Assembly: GCA_934635385.1 (NCBI GenBank)
Contig: CAKTZI010000021.1
Location: 5,709-69,708, forward strand
Source of the DNA: an uncultured Kiritimatiellota bacterium
GTDB taxonomy: Bacteria > Verrucomicrobiota > Kiritimatiellia > RFP12 > UBA1067
Direction: 5' to 3'
DNA length: 64,000 bases
How positions within the stretch are numbered: position 1 is the stretch's first letter; every line of letters starts with the position of its first letter. Below are positions 1 to 7,392 of this stretch, in pieces. Made by a program: the position numbers and the translations under genes. The notes beneath the pieces were generated by a model. That model made no database searches, had not been told where the DNA came from, and saw only the letters and a program-made list of their open reading frames with translations.

Positions 1-1
1 G

Positions 2-367
2 GAACTTGAAGGATTCCACTGCACCGTCGAGGCCGCGATGGCGGTCATGGGCGGGAAGTACAAGGCCATCATCATCTGGTGGCTCAACGAGCGTGCCGTG
101 ATGCGGTTCAGCGAGCTTCAGCGGGCGATTCCGCAGGCGACGGCGAAGATGCTCAGCCAGCAGCTCCGCGAGATGGAGGCGGATGCGCTGGTTGTCCGCA
201 AGGTCTATCCCGTCGTGCCACCCAAGACGGAATACCGCCTTGCGCCATTCGGCAAGAGCGCCGCCAGGATCGTCCTCGCCATGGACACATGGAGCAACGC
301 CTACTACAGGCACTTCGGCGCCACGCCCCCCTGCGACGATGCCGAACTGATAAACAAGTCGAGATGA
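2..367 (+). CDS. HxlR-family winged-helix transcriptional regulator (5' end cut by window)
   Basis: The reading frame is open from the first bases of the window, so the true start lies upstream. The first visible residues (ELEGFHCTVEAAMAVMGGKY) match the HxlR opening in which a cysteine is followed by a (I/M)GGKW-type motif. The recognition part (MRFSELQRAIPQATAKMLSQ) and the wing (VYPVVPPKTEYRLAPFGKSA) also follow the family pattern. HxlR proteins are small dimeric DNA-binding regulators, often redox or aldehyde responsive, and usually control a divergent neighbour. That neighbour is outside the window, so the regulated gene is unknown. The family call is firm; the function is not assigned. 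Confidence 0.85.
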   Translation, partial: ELEGFHCTVEAAMAVMGGKYKAIIIWWLNERAVMRFSELQRAIPQATAKMLSQQLREMEADALVVRKVYPVVPPKTEYRLAPFGKSAARIVLAMDTWSNAYYRHFGATPPCDDAELINKSR

Positions 368-393
368 CAGGATTGTGCAGATCGCCGCCATTC

Positions 394-419
394 GGGAAGG
401 ACGGGCTTGTCGCGATGCC
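394..419. repeat. REP-like palindromic element (GGGAGGG family)
   Basis: A GGGAAGGACGGGCTTGTCGC stretch lies between the HxlR gene and the convergent TOTE gene. It matches the short palindromic family seen at about 10.99, 24.80, 27.62-27.72 and 30.03-30.18 kb, built on GGGAGGG followed by CGCGCTTGTCGCG. Here it is intergenic, at the 3' ends of two converging genes. Confidence 0.6.
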
Positions 420-420
420 T

Positions 421-3216
421 TTACACGCCCTCGCATCCAAGGAGTGTCAGCGTTTCGTCCAGGCGGGTACAGACGTCTTCCACCAGCAGACGAACGACAT
501 GGTAGCCATTCTTCTGCAGGAGCCAGTCCTCGCGCCGCGCCCGACGGTACGCCTCGATATCGGACACCTCAGTACATACGTCCAGCATGACCACCATCTT
601 GTGCGAGACATCCAAGAGGTCAACTTCGACAAGGGGATTCGCACCACAGGGGATGGGCAGACGTTCGCCCAGCCGGAACATCCCCTTCGTCCCAGCGCGC
701 GACTCAAGCCGTTCGAACAGGAACTTCACAACAGCCGCCCGCGCGGTCGGACGTCCACGGATTCCGTCGTTCAAGTCGAACTGCAGTGTCGCGTAGACGA
801 ACAGGTTCGCGAGTGCTTCGCTGACGCCATCACGGCAAAGGCGACGAACGCTGTCCGCAAACGTTTCCTTCCAGTGCGGTACGGACGGAATCGGCACGGA
901 GACCGGCCATCCCTCGTCCACGCCAACCGGCATCACGACCTTATAGCCGATGGCCTCGTAACCTTTGGCGCGCCGGTCGTACATCCGCGCGCAAACGGCG
1001 ACATTCAAGTCCACGTAGTCGTAGATGCGCACCTCGCGCTTTCCATCGTGCAGACGGTGGAGCCGTCCGGCGAACTGCGTCAACCGTCCCTTCCACGAAA
1101 TCGGCGAAGCGAGGAAGAGCGTATCAAGGCGCGCATCGTCGAAGCCCTCGCCGAGGAAAGAGCCCGTCGCCAAGATGACGCGCGGCTCCGAATCCGGAAT
1201 GGACAGAAGCCGTTCACGCACGTCTTTGAGTTGCCGTCGCCCCATGCCGCCCAGAAGGAGGACCACGTTCTGAGCCTTTCCCTCCAGTTCTTTCGCAAAA
1301 CCCTCGACCTGCTCGCGACGATCACTCAGGACAACGGGTGAACGTCCTTCCTCTACGGATGAAAGCACATCCTGCACAATCTGCCGGTTACGCGCCACGT
1401 CGGCAATCAAGGCCCTGCACAAGTCGGAATAATCCACACGTCCGTCTTCGTCAACTTTCCCGACCGGCATCCGGAAGGCCGTCGGGCGCACGTAGACGAG
1501 ATGGTCAAACGGTTCACGCTTCGCCAAGGTCTTGGGATCGACACGATGACGAATGGGACCACATTGCATCATGATCAGTGGATGCCGTCCGTCCTTGCGA
1601 TCAACCGTCGCAGACAATCCCAGCACGTATTTCGCGGGCGCAACATCGACGGCGGCCTCGAATGTCTCCGACGCAACGGCATGGCATTCATCGATAATGA
1701 TCTGCCCGTAGTCCTTCACGCGGGGATCAACCACGCCCTTGCGCGAAAGCGACTGGAGAAGCGCCACGTCCAACCTTCCCGTCCACCGGTCCGAACCGCC
1801 GCCGATACGGCCGATCTCGCTTTCCGGGATTCCCAGAAACTCAGCGAGCCGCGCGCCCCACTGTAGCTGAAGCTGACGGCGATTGACGAGAACCAATGTG
1901 TTGACCTTCCGTTCGGCAATCATGTAGGCGGCGACAACCGTCTTGCCGAACGCCGTTCCCGCCGCCAAGATGCCCCTGTCGGACTTCTTCAGATCCGTGG
2001 CGGCCGCTTTCTGTTCAACACGAAGCGTCCCATGGAACGATACGTCAATCGGAACGCCGCCAAAGCGTTTGTCCACCAGGACGGGGCTCATCCCCTTCGC
2101 CTTCAATGTCCGCAAGGCGCTTTCAAGGCAACCGCGCGGCAACTGGAGGAAGCGATCGCCGTTCAACGCCCGCGAGATGACCCGCGGCGTCCCATAGACG
2201 GAATACTTCATCCGCTGCCGTTTGTAGAACTCGGGATTGACGAACGACGCCAATCCGATCAGCAGACTCCGGAGCCTCGGCGTCAATTCCGCTTGTTCGA
2301 TGTAGAGACGGTTGGCAAGGACGATCTTCACGTCTGCGACGCAAGGCTTCGCTGCGGTCGTCTCAGGCCGTTCACCCGTTGACCACAATGGCAGAAAGAA
2401 CTCCCACGGACGTTCCGAGTCGGCGACGGTCTGTCGTCGCGGCAACAAGAGCCGATGTTCGCCATGCGCCTTCCGCAAAAGACTTTCAAGCGCTAGGGGA
2501 TCGACTTTCGCGACAGAAGACAGATAGGCCCATTGATCCGCATAGGGAACCCAGTCGTCGTCGACAAAGACGCTGTTGTCAATCTTGCGCGGTTCCGCCT
2601 GTAGAGGCAAGGCCACCAAACTGCCGAAACCACCCTTCGGCAAGGTGTCCTGATTGGGGATGATGCGGTCATACGAATCAAGTCCGACCTCCGGGTGTTC
2701 CTCCAAGACAAGCGTCAGCACATACGTCAACGCTTCGCGAACGCCTTTGACCGAAACAGGCGATTGGAAGAACAGCCACAGATGGGCGCCGTGCCCCGAA
2801 CGGGATTTCTCAAGGGCGACTGGCAACCCTATCGCCCGCATCTTCCGTGCGACAAGAAGCGCATCGCGGCGCCAGGCCGACTCGTCGAAGTCAACGACCG
2901 CCAGGCGCACGGTCTCGTCCGCCGCCATCGGATAGGTTCCCATGACGAACGGCTTCATCGCGTTGTCCCGTCCGCGCAGATGCCAACGCACCACCTCGTC
3001 CGAAACCGGCACATATTCACGTACCGGGCATTCGCCACACTTCTTATGCCGTTTCCACACACACCCAGACCCCCACTGGTTACGGCAGCAAGGAGAATAG
3101 CCGGACGTCCCCTTCTTCGGGTTCTCGTAACGACGCGCGAAGACATCCTCGCGTCCGGCAAAAAGCGAACGGAAGAATCGAATCTTCTCGGCATTCGATA
3201 CGCTTCGGTCAATCAT
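421..3216 (-). CDS. TOTE-type conflict protein: archaeo-eukaryotic primase + SF2 helicase + nuclease-like domain
   Basis: A 931-residue multidomain protein. An N-terminal cysteine-rich segment (about residues 43-73) leads into an archaeo-eukaryotic primase domain with the metal-binding VVDFDE (about 107-112) and the SGHGAHLW motif (about 140-147). A superfamily 2 helicase follows, with Walker A AAGTAFGKT (about 418-426), IIIDECH (about 506-512), GLSATVDR and an arginine-finger motif GRLHRLH. The last 100 residues (EVDLLD ... EDWLLQKNGYHVVRLLVEDV) resemble DUF559/Vsr-type PD-(D/E)XK folds, but the usual ExK is degenerate (VMLDVC). Fusions of this kind are described as TOTE conflict systems, predicted to act on nucleic acids in mobile-element conflict. 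The start ATG at 3216 follows an 88-bp leader downstream of the palindrome at 3302-3337. The domain calls are firm; the biological role is inferred. Confidence 0.85.
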   Translation of the reverse strand: MIDRSVSNAEKIRFFRSLFAGREDVFARRYENPKKGTSGYSPCCRNQWGSGCVWKRHKKCGECPVREYVPVSDEVVRWHLRGRDNAMKPFVMGTYPMAADETVRLAVVDFDESAWRRDALLVARKMRAIGLPVALEKSRSGHGAHLWLFFQSPVSVKGVREALTYVLTLVLEEHPEVGLDSYDRIIPNQDTLPKGGFGSLVALPLQAEPRKIDNSVFVDDDWVPYADQWAYLSSVAKVDPLALESLLRKAHGEHRLLLPRRQTVADSERPWEFFLPLWSTGERPETTAAKPCVADVKIVLANRLYIEQAELTPRLRSLLIGLASFVNPEFYKRQRMKYSVYGTPRVISRALNGDRFLQLPRGCLESALRTLKAKGMSPVLVDKRFGGVPIDVSFHGTLRVEQKAAATDLKKSDRGILAAGTAFGKTVVAAYMIAERKVNTLVLVNRRQLQLQWGARLAEFLGIPESEIGRIGGGSDRWTGRLDVALLQSLSRKGVVDPRVKDYGQIIIDECHAVASETFEAAVDVAPAKYVLGLSATVDRKDGRHPLIMMQCGPIRHRVDPKTLAKREPFDHLVYVRPTAFRMPVGKVDEDGRVDYSDLCRALIADVARNRQIVQDVLSSVEEGRSPVVLSDRREQVEGFAKELEGKAQNVVLLLGGMGRRQLKDVRERLLSIPDSEPRVILATGSFLGEGFDDARLDTLFLASPISWKGRLTQFAGRLHRLHDGKREVRIYDYVDLNVAVCARMYDRRAKGYEAIGYKVVMPVGVDEGWPVSVPIPSVPHWKETFADSVRRLCRDGVSEALANLFVYATLQFDLNDGIRGRPTARAAVVKFLFERLESRAGTKGMFRLGERLPIPCGANPLVEVDLLDVSHKMVVMLDVCTEVSDIEAYRRARREDWLLQKNGYHVVRLLVEDVCTRLDETLTLLGCEGV

Positions 3217-3301
3217 GCAATGAGACCATTTCCCTCACGAGACAATGTTGGTGCGTGTTTTCCATTTTGAACATTATTCATTCACGTCAATGCCATTCAT
3301 C

Positions 3302-3337
3302 GCCTACCCCCGCATTTATATAAATGCGGGGGTAGGC
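3302..3337. repeat. 36-bp perfect palindrome, core GCATTTATATAAATGC (copy 1)
   Basis: A perfect 18+18 inverted repeat: the GCATTTATATAAATGC core flanked by arms running GCCTACCCC. It contains the stop codon and last codons (TPAFI) of the winged-helix gene and lies 86 bp upstream of the TOTE gene. There is no T-run, so it is not a classical intrinsic terminator. Four related palindromes occur at 3936, 17160, 17737 and 20088. Confidence 0.85.
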
Positions 3338-3915
3338 TGCGTAACCGAAGACAAGAAGGCAGCAGCAAGAGAATTCATCGGCTTGGACAAAGCATACGTG
3401 CCGGAATCGGCGTCCCGGATGATGATGCCCGCTCTGAGCAGAATGCTCAAATGTCGAAGAAACGAGGTCTCGCAAAACCCGACGCGGCGGATAAGTTCAG
3501 CGTAACTCACCGGCTGATGCCGACGGAGCGTCCGAACGATCTCCTCACGGCGTGGATTGGCATAGGCCTTCACGAGCGGAAGCAGACGGGCCGTCCAGTC
3601 CTTCGGAAGCGTCTTGCGGGAAAAGAGCCGCCGAAAAGCCTCCTGAATGGCAATTGCGACCGGAAGCGAACGGTCGGACTTGGTTCCGTAATAGACGAAA
3701 GACGCCACGCGAACAACGCTAATCAGCCCACGGGCATTGAGCGCGCGCAAGTATGTGCTGGCCGTCGGGACGGGAAGCCCCGCCTCAGCGGCCAATTCAA
3801 CCACACCTTTCTCGCCTTTCGCGTTTGCGACAAGGTACATCAAGTTCAGTCGGTCTAGGTTGGCCAGAGCCCGCGCCGTCCGCCAGAGAGTTGGATTAAG
3901 TTGATTCGACTTCAT
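3316..3915 (-). CDS. Tandem winged-helix transcriptional regulator (ArsR-like)
   Basis: About 199 residues with two winged-helix segments. The first (residues about 8-85: LANLDRLNLMYLVANAKGEK ... LPVPTASTYLRALNARGLIS) is ArsR/MarR-like. The second (about 105-195: ANPRREEIVRTLRRHQPVSY ... ETSFLRHLSILLRAGIIIRD) repeats the fold. I prefer the ATG at 3915 to the one at 3924, because the latter overlaps a TATTAT -10 box (3923-3928) set in a TTTGGTATTAT promoter. A near-leaderless message starting at 3915 has the same geometry as topA here. The gene lies between two palindromes sharing GCATTTATATAAATGC, so it may bind them and control itself and the TOTE gene. That is inference. Confidence 0.7.
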   Translation of the reverse strand: MKSNQLNPTLWRTARALANLDRLNLMYLVANAKGEKGVVELAAEAGLPVPTASTYLRALNARGLISVVRVASFVYYGTKSDRSLPVAIAIQEAFRRLFSRKTLPKDWTARLLPLVKAYANPRREEIVRTLRRHQPVSYAELIRRVGFCETSFLRHLSILLRAGIIIRDADSGTYALSKPMNSLAAAFLSSVTQPTPAFI

Positions 3916-3922
3916 GACGGAC

Positions 3923-3934
3923 ATAATACCAAAT
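3923..3934 (-). promoter_or_regulatory. Extended -10 promoter TTTGGTATTAT for the winged-helix gene
   Basis: On the minus strand TTTGGTATTAT ends 7 nt before the ATG at 3915, predicting a leaderless or nearly leaderless transcript. It is a variant of the TTTGGTATAAT motif that recurs in front of many genes in the window. The palindrome at 3936-3987 covers the -35 region. Confidence 0.55.
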
Positions 3935-3935
3935 T

Positions 3936-3987
3936 CCGCGCCCGCCTACCACCGCATTTATATAAATGCGGTGGTAGGCGGGCGCGG
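3936..3987. repeat. 52-bp perfect palindrome, core GCATTTATATAAATGC (copy 2)
   Basis: A 26+26 inverted repeat with arms CGCGCCCGCCTACCACC around the GCATTTATATAAATGC core. It sits directly upstream of the winged-helix promoter, in a position suitable for an operator. The arms differ from copy 1 but stay self-complementary, so compensatory changes have been kept. Confidence 0.85.
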
Positions 3988-4078
3988 GGAAAATCGCCTC
4001 GAAGATCGCTTCCCCATCGGATAGCATATGCCACCCTTCGAGATTGGCTCACCGTCCGATCAGCCAAGTTGCAATCGC

Positions 4079-4582
4079 CTACGGCGCAGTGGGTCTAAAG
4101 GAAAGGGTTTTGATGGAACCCTTGGGGCAGTCGATCAGCTCTTTGGGGTAACTAGGATTTTCGGTGAAGATGACGCGCGAACCTGGTTCGACGTGAAAGG
4201 TGGGAAACAGCATGGAATGGCCGTTTGAGTTTCTCGGATAATCGCGCTTCAGCAAGGTGCGCGTGAATTCGTTTGTCGACAAGACCCCTGATGTGACAAG
4301 CGTGGCGTTGGAGATGAGATAGACATCGTGCCCCACGATCAGGGGGATTCTCAACGTGCCAGCCCCGGCGACGACAAATGGTCGGCGGAAGTAGCCAAAG
4401 GAGAAGCGAGCCTCCCCCGGCTTACGGTAGGGTTCTGACCCTGGGTTCGAGACGAGAGGTCTTGGGTACGTGTAATGTCCTTCTTTCGGCAGGGTGACCC
4501 ACGTCCCGTTGAGTTCTCGTTCCATGCCATCCATCTGGATCACACATCGTTGGTCGGCATTTACGGGCAACTCTCTTCCCAT
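4079..4582 (-). CDS. Hypothetical protein, possibly the detached C-terminal domain of the Ser/Thr kinase
   Basis: No family is recognised. An ATG at 4582 gives 167 residues (MGRELPVNADQ ...) rich in beta-prone segments (GHYTYPRPLVSN, ARFSFGYFRRPFVVAGAGTL). The frame overlaps the kinase stop at 4561 by 22 bases and is open a further 69 bases upstream. The kinase ends right after a transmembrane segment, where related membrane kinases normally carry an extracytoplasmic domain. The pair may therefore be one gene split by a single-base frameshift near 4565-4600. A separate coupled gene is the alternative. Confidence 0.5.
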   Translation of the reverse strand: MGRELPVNADQRCVIQMDGMERELNGTWVTLPKEGHYTYPRPLVSNPGSEPYRKPGEARFSFGYFRRPFVVAGAGTLRIPLIVGHDVYLISNATLVTSGVLSTNEFTRTLLKRDYPRNSNGHSMLFPTFHVEPGSRVIFTENPSYPKELIDCPKGSIKTLSFRPTAP

Positions 4583-5487
4583 TTCGGACGGCAGTAGGCG
4601 AAAACGCCGGCGACGAGGGCAAGGCAGGCGGCGACCGCCGTCCAAACGCATGCGTACGAAAGAGCCCCCAGCACGACCAGGGCGCGCCGGACGGCGGCGA
4701 GCGAATGGCAGCGCAGCGTCGGCAGCGAGCTGGTCATGTCCCGGATGAGGATGCGCCAGGCAAATGGCGGGCGTCCGTCGAAAAGCGCGGCGAAGAGCAC
4801 GCCGAGGGCGTGGATGTCGGCGGCGGGCGAGACGTCCCGGCCGGTCATCTGCTCAGGCGCGGCGAAGCCGGGCGTGCCAAGCGCCCGGTCGACGCCGTCC
4901 GCGAGCGTCGGGTTGCCGCGTCCAAGGCCGTGGACGAAGCCGGAAAGCGCGTCGTCCGAGAAGTGGACGATCCCGAGGTCGGCGAGGACGTAGCGTCCGT
5001 CGGGCGCGACCAGCACGTTGTCCGGCTTGAGGTCGCGGTGGACGACGCCGTGCGCATGGAGGTAGGCGAGGGCGCAGCAGAGATCCCGCCCCAGCGCGGC
5101 GAGGGTACGCGACGACAGTCTCTCCGACAGCGGCCGCAGCAGCTCCATCGTAAAGTAGGGCTCGCCGCGAAACGTTCCGGACGCGAACACGCGCATGAGG
5201 TTGGGATGCCGGAACGCGCTCAGCAGGCGGGCCTCGGCACAAAAGCGTGCGCGCGCCCGTTCGGGCGGAACGCCGGTACGCGGACGAAAGAGCTTGAGCG
5301 CGAGATCCAGCCCGGACGCCTCGTCATGGACGCGCCAGACGTCACCCGTCGCGCCGCGCCCGATCAGGGCGACCGCGACAAGCCCGCCGATGCGGTCGTC
5401 GGGATGGAGGGGCGACGCGGCAAGATCCGCCGAGAGCGCGGCGGCAGCGGGCGTGGCGAGATGGCGCTGGATGTCGTCGGCTTTCAT
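4561..5487 (-). CDS. Membrane-anchored Ser/Thr protein kinase (PknB/Stk-like)
   Basis: 308 residues. The Hanks-type motifs are all visible: glycine loop IGRGATGDVW (about 42), catalytic Lys in LALKLF, HRDLKPDN (about 149), a DLG variant of DFG (LADLGIVH) and GTPGFAAPEQM for the activation segment. A single transmembrane helix (VVLGALSYACVWTAVAACLA) lies at the extreme C-terminus, so the kinase domain is cytoplasmic. The start ATG at 5487 overlaps the stop of a remnant ECF sigma gene (ATGA). A sigma factor followed by a kinase is a familiar PVC arrangement, suggesting they once formed a signalling pair. The protein stops just after the membrane span; see the downstream ORF for a possible frameshift. 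Confidence 0.85.
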   Translation of the reverse strand: MKADDIQRHLATPAAAALSADLAASPLHPDDRIGGLVAVALIGRGATGDVWRVHDEASGLDLALKLFRPRTGVPPERARARFCAEARLLSAFRHPNLMRVFASGTFRGEPYFTMELLRPLSERLSSRTLAALGRDLCCALAYLHAHGVVHRDLKPDNVLVAPDGRYVLADLGIVHFSDDALSGFVHGLGRGNPTLADGVDRALGTPGFAAPEQMTGRDVSPAADIHALGVLFAALFDGRPPFAWRILIRDMTSSLPTLRCHSLAAVRRALVVLGALSYACVWTAVAACLALVAGVFAYCRPKWEESCP

Positions 5488-5674
5488 CGAGGCGAAGCCT
5501 CGTCCTCGGCTTCGAGGTGCGCACTTCGGCGGCCAGACGTTCCGTCAGGCGATTCTTGATCTGGTAGAGCGCATTCACGGAGAGGCCGAGATCGGCGGCG
5601 ACGCGCTCGGCCGGCTCGCCCAGGATGGCATAGCGGCGGAAGGCGATCTTGGACGACGAGCGGACGGCCGGGTC
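5484..5674 (-). pseudogene. Truncated ECF sigma-70 factor remnant (region 4)
   Basis: On the minus strand the frame reads SSKIAFRRYAILGEPAERVA, then ADLGLSVNALYQIKNRLTER. This is the region-4 helix-turn-helix of an ECF sigma factor. The N-terminal two thirds are missing, because the sequence joins a plus-strand ORF6N gene fragment at about 5675. Near the 3' end a one-base shift is needed to reach the natural ending AHLEAEDEASPR, whose TGA overlaps the kinase start. Both truncation and frameshift indicate a dead gene. Confidence 0.65.
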
Positions 5675-6517
5675 ATGTTTGATAGCGATCTTGCCTTGCT
5701 GTACGGGGTGACGACGAAGCGCCTAAATGAGCAGGTCAAACGCAATGTCGCCCGTTTCCCCGCCCGCTTCATGTTTCGTCTCTCACATGAGGACATTTAG
5801 AGTTTGAGGTCGCAAATTGCGACCTCAAAACGAGGTGGAGTACGGTACTTGCCATACGCTTTTACCGAACACGGCGTTACGATGTTAGCGTCCGTATTGA
5901 ACTCCGAAACGGCCATTGCGGCATCGGTTCGCATTATTGACACCTTCATAGCCATGCGCCGCGCCTTGGCTTCGCTTGCTCCTCTCCTAACGCGCATTGG
6001 AGCCACAGAACGGCACCAGATTGTCGATCAGTCGAAAAACGACGCGATCCAAGCCCACAACGAAGAACGCTTCAAGCTCATCTTCGATGCGATGAACGAC
6101 AAAAAGTTTCCGCCGCAGAAGGTCTTCTTCGACGGAGAGTTCTTCGATGCGTTCGTACAGATGAAGAAGTTCATCCGTCAAGCGAAAAAGGAGCTCGTGG
6201 TCATCGACCCCTACTTTGACGATTCCTGTTTGCCTCTTATTGCGCAAAGACGTCCAGGCGTAGCGGTGATGATTGTGCGTTCGGCGAAGAAAGCGGCGAA
6301 CAGTCTTCACGCGGTAGATGTCGCACAGTTCAACAAACAGCACATGAATGCGCTCACGGTCAAGCTGACGGACAAGTTCCATGACCGCTATCTCATTATC
6401 GACAATACGACGTTGATCCATGTGGGGGCGTCGCTCAACTGTCTCGACAGGCGATGCTTCGCGTTCTCGACATTGGACGCGGCATTCATCCCAGACATCA
6501 TGGCACGGGTGCCGTAA
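5675..6517 (+). pseudogene. ORF6N-PLD protein, 5' truncated and split by an in-frame TAG
   Basis: The sequence begins inside an ORF6N domain (VMFDSDLALLYGVTTKRLNE) and runs in one frame to 6517, except for a TAG at 5798-5800 (HEDI, stop, SLRSQIATSK). The intact paralogue at 23629 reads through the equivalent region. After ORF6N (FTEHGVTMLASVLN) a linker leads to a phospholipase-D-like domain: KKELVVIDPYFDD, then the HKD-type KFHDRYLIIDNTTLIHVGAS. It is the only plus-strand family member, and its left edge interrupts the sigma gene. The region from the ATG at 5804 could still give a 237-residue protein with most of the PLD part, so some activity cannot be excluded. Confidence 0.8.
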
Positions 6518-6638
6518 TTCAACCACGCCCATTTAGACGATGCTTCTCAGGGCCTCACTTAAAACCGCTTCTGGAATGCGCCCTCTCCATTTCCCGAAGC
6601 GAAACAAGGTGGGAGGGTGTAGCAAAAAGGGAGTCGAT

Positions 6639-6663
6639 TATTGTGGTGGAAGCAGATAATAGG
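6639..6663. repeat. 25-bp repeat, inverted copy at 20255-20279
   Basis: The 25 bases running TATTGTGGTGGAAGCAGATA and on to AATAGG recur exactly, in opposite orientation, at 20255-20279. Each copy is linked to a pair of GGGAGGGCG palindromes (7239-7305 and 20181-20237). They probably mark ends of a moved segment. Confidence 0.7.
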
Positions 6664-6947
6664 TGGCGCGCGCGAGTTTCCAGTGTATCATCGCAGACGG
6701 GAGAAAGGCGTATTTTGGCTCGGCCAATCTGACGGGCGTAGGGATTGGTGCGAAGAGCGTGCGCAAGCGCAACTTCGAGAATGGTGTTCTGACGGATGAT
6801 CCGGCACTTGTCGAACCGCTTGTCGAGCAATTCGATTCCGTTTGGCGCGGCGACTTTTGCCGAGACTGCGGGCGACGAACCTTCTGCGGCGACAGCCCTC
6901 TTGACGACTCGCTCCTCAAACAGCCACGTGCAAGACGCAGAATCTGA
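6663..6947 (+). pseudogene. C-terminal fragment of a PLD-domain helicase- or restriction-associated protein
   Basis: The frame starts in repeat DNA and then reads IIADGRKAYFGSANLTGVGI and VRKRNFENGVLTDDPALVEP, ending with a CRDCGRRTFC zinc-binding-like tail. This resembles the second half of a phospholipase-D-like domain of a kind found in DISARM-type and restriction-linked proteins. The first catalytic motif and all upstream sequence are absent. It is unlike the ORF6N-PLD family in detail, so it comes from a different gene. It is a remnant. Confidence 0.6.
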
Positions 6948-7207
6948 AAGACGATCAGAATCTGAACCTCGAAAAGACGGGCAAGATCCTGACGCTGGCC
7001 GATGTCCCAGCATTTGCGGATCGGGCCGCGCTGAAGAGGCGATTGCACGATGCCGTTGTCGCGAAGATCGGCAAGGATGCCTTGCAGGGCGAAGTCAAGC
7101 CGCACGACAACTTCTACCTGTCCAAGGACGGCTGGCACTTCATCTTCAACGACTATGAAGTCGCCTGCTATGCCGTCGGTGACGTTGAGGTGGTCATTCC
7201 AAGATAA
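6905..7207 (+). pseudogene. DUF3298/RsiV-like C-terminal fragment
   Basis: An open frame without a good start ends with DNFYLSKDGWHFIFNDYEVA followed by CYAVGDVEVVIPR. This matches the end of DUF3298 domains (F.L...G..F.F..YE.A.YA.G..EV.IP), as in RsiV-type extracytoplasmic proteins. The N-terminal part is lost. With the preceding PLD fragment it makes 6.6-7.2 kb a patch of joined gene ends. Confidence 0.6.
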
Positions 7208-7238
7208 ACCCGACTGTCGCCCGTACGCATTTACGCAC

Positions 7239-7305
7239 GGGAGGGCGCGTGTCCTCACGCGCCGCCAACGCCACATCCTCGGCGGTTGTGGACAACCGCC
7301 CTCCC
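7239..7305. repeat. Paired GGGAGGGCG palindromes (BIME-like)
   Basis: Two imperfect hairpins face each other: GGGAGGGCGCGTGTCCTCAC (7239-7263 overall) and one ending in ACAACCGCCCTCCC (7281-7305). The same two units with a shorter spacer occur in opposite orientation at 20181-20237. They lie between the DUF3298 fragment and the convergent nuclease gene. Confidence 0.75.
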
Positions 7306-7392
7306 CTGTCCTCCGCCATCATGCCACCTCCCGTCTGCCGATCATGGCAAAAAGCCGCGTCATCATGCCCTTCTTCTCCGCCCTCCCACACG

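Noticed and set aside
38..367. ATG at 38 as the HxlR start
   Set aside because: The family-conserved cysteine region precedes it in the same frame, so the start is outside the window.
5798..5800. Recoding of TAG as an amino acid, given the otherwise intact ORF6N-PLD frame
   Set aside because: The same copy is 5' truncated, so it is a decaying gene; TAG is used as a normal stop elsewhere (e.g. at 9664).
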